A stretch of DNA of 32,290 nt, taken from Acanthaster planci. Its lineage: Eukaryota > Echinodermata > Asteroidea > Valvatida > Acanthasteridae. This document shows positions 31,156-32,290 of the stretch, piece by piece (position 1 is the stretch's first letter; the number at the start of each line of letters is the position of its first letter). The position numbers were made by a program, and so were the translations under genes. The notes beneath the pieces were generated by a model. That model saw only the letters and a list, made by a program, of their open reading frames with translations, did no database searches and was not told the DNA's origin. The stretch is taken from contig NW_019091479.1 of NCBI RefSeq assembly GCF_001949145.1, positions 817,621-849,910 on the forward strand. Direction: 5' to 3'.

Positions 31156-32290
31156 CATCTGAAATGGCACATGTTCTCCTATCTATTCATCTAAGTTTCA
31201 TATCCATATTTGGAGTAATTAGGGAAATATCTTCAAAAGGAAGAACATGTTCTTTTCAGACTGCTTCACATTTTTGCGTAATTCTGACGTAGCGGTATTC
31301 CGGCTCATTCACTCGCAGAGAGAATACCTATTCGAGCATAAAAGGTCTCAAAATTATCTAAATCTTGCAATCTAGGTGTCATCTGAAAGCTCACATGTTC
31401 CCCTATCTATTCATCTAAGTTTAATATCCATATCTGCAATAGTTGGGAAAATATCTGAAAAGGAAAAAATGTTCTTGTCAGACTGCTTCATATTTTGCGT
31501 ATTTCTGACGTAGCAGTATTCCTGCTCCTTTACTCGCAGAGAGAATGCTTGTTCGAGCATAAAATATCTCAAACTAATCTAAATCTTGCAATCTAGGTGT
31601 CATCTGAAAGGGCACATGTTCCCCTATCTACTCATCTAAGTTTCATATCCATATTTGGAGTAATTAGGGAAATATCTTCAAAAGGAAGAACATGGTCTTG
31701 TCAGACTGCTTCATATTTTTGCGTATTTCCGACGTAGCGGTATTCCGGCTCATTTACTCGCAGAGAGAATACCTATTGGAGCATAAAAGGTCTCAAAAGT
31801 ATCTAAATCTTGCAGTCTAGGTGTCATCTGAAAGGGCACATGTTCCCCTATCTATTCATCTAAGTTTCATATCCATATTTGAAATAATTAGGGAAATATC
31901 TTCAAAAGGAAGAACATGTTCATGTCAGACTGCTTCATATTTTTGCGTAATTCTGACGTAGCGGTATTCCGGCTCATTCACTCGCAGAGAGAATATCTAT
32001 TCGAGCATAAAAGGTCTCAAAATTATCTAAATCTTGCAATCTAGGTGTCATCTGAAAGCTCACATGTTCCCCTATCTATTCATCTAAGTTTAATATCCAT
32101 ATCTGCAATAGTTGGGAAAATATCTGAAAAGGAAAAAATGTTCTTGTCAGACTGCTTCATATTTTGCGTATTTCTGACGTAGCGGTATTTCGGCCCCTTT
32201 ACTCGCAGAGAGAATGCTTGTTCAAGCATAAAAGATCTCAAACTCATCTACATCTTGCAAACTAGGTGTCATCTGAAAGGGCACATGTTA
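31156..32290. repeat. Three-unit higher-order repeat within the satellite
   Basis: Units at 31156/31825 and 31380/32049 match much better to each other than to their neighbours. The pair at 31380 and 32049 shares GAAAGCTCACATG, TTTAATATCCATATCTGC and AAAAGGAAAAAATG. The period is 669 bases, three monomers, with about 1.7 higher-order copies visible. Confidence 0.75.

Larger units (their letters stand above)
24721..32290. repeat. Satellite array, unit about 224 bp, runs off the window
   Basis: The anchor CATCTGAAAGGGCACATGTT (or a variant) recurs 33 times, at 24924, 25148, 25369, 25697 ... 31825, 32049, 32270. Spacing is 204-239 on the left and 221-224 on the right. Other unit words are GTTTCATATCCATATTTG, AGGGAAATATCTTCAAAAGG, TTCTTGTCAGACTGCTTCAT and GAGCATAAAAGGTCTCAAAA. 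Partial units sit at about 25462-25560 and 29659-29760. Left copies differ at many sites and right copies are nearly identical. Open frames occur in all directions but shift between units because of a 5-base deletion near 29000, so the array is treated as non-coding. Confidence 0.95.

Noticed and set aside
24721-32290. CRISPR array
   Set aside because: The repeated unit is about 224 bp and continuous, with no short repeat plus unique spacer alternation, and the DNA is eukaryotic.
1-32290. tRNA or rRNA genes
   Set aside because: No T-arm GGTTCGAATCC-type box with a partnered A box, and no rRNA-like conserved stretch, was found by eye. A tRNA scan would be decisive.

Overview
The window is eukaryotic nuclear DNA. 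The one gene I can read with confidence is split by six short spliceosomal introns, intergenic DNA is extensive, and much of the rest is repeats: fold-back hairpins, tandem duplications and a long satellite array. Short introns (about 190-660 bases), AT-rich non-coding DNA, very frequent TACATGTA words and a draxin-type secreted protein suggest a marine invertebrate deuterostome, such as a lancelet or acorn worm. The lineage is an inference and not secure.

Region by region. 1-6670 has no recognisable coding sequence. It holds two fold-back (MITE-like) elements at 4253-4416 and 4993-5161 and a weak promoter candidate near 3.8-4.1 kb. 6671-9690 carries a seven-coding-exon plus-strand gene for a predicted 272-residue secreted protein: signal peptide, basic and acidic linkers, a long charged helix, then a C-terminal ten-cysteine module whose spacing matches vertebrate draxin. 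Its second intron is GC-AG and contains a 115-bp triplicate; its first intron ends in a NAGNAG tandem acceptor. 9691 to about 11151 is the likely 3' UTR. 11.2-19 kb is mostly non-coding, with three more inverted-repeat elements (12960, 14754, 15201), a weaker one (18413), a 167-bp duplication (17368) and two CTCF-like motifs facing each other.

About 19.4-20.0 kb is a promoter-like stretch (CCAAT, ETS-like, GC-box-like, palindromic CRE) followed by exon-like segments with good splice sites. The transcript's nature is unresolved and it could be non-coding. 20.3-23.2 kb is an old large-unit tandem duplication that also copied a mini-exon-like segment. 23.3-24.4 kb is a second diverged repeat. 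From about 24.72 kb to the window end (at least 7.5 kb, 33 anchor copies) lies a satellite with a unit of about 224 bp. It is strongly diverged on the left and nearly uniform on the right, with a three-unit (669-bp) higher-order period at the far right and a one-base N in the assembly at 30597.

The secreted draxin-like protein is the only gene product I can support. Apart from the promoter-like tract and exon candidates near 19.4-20.0 kb, I see no second gene supported by domain, splice and codon evidence together. The points most worth follow-up are this draxin-like protein outside an obvious vertebrate context, a fold-back element with a hammerhead-ribozyme-like core at 15244-15283, and the satellite with its polarity of homogenisation and splice-site-like unit borders.
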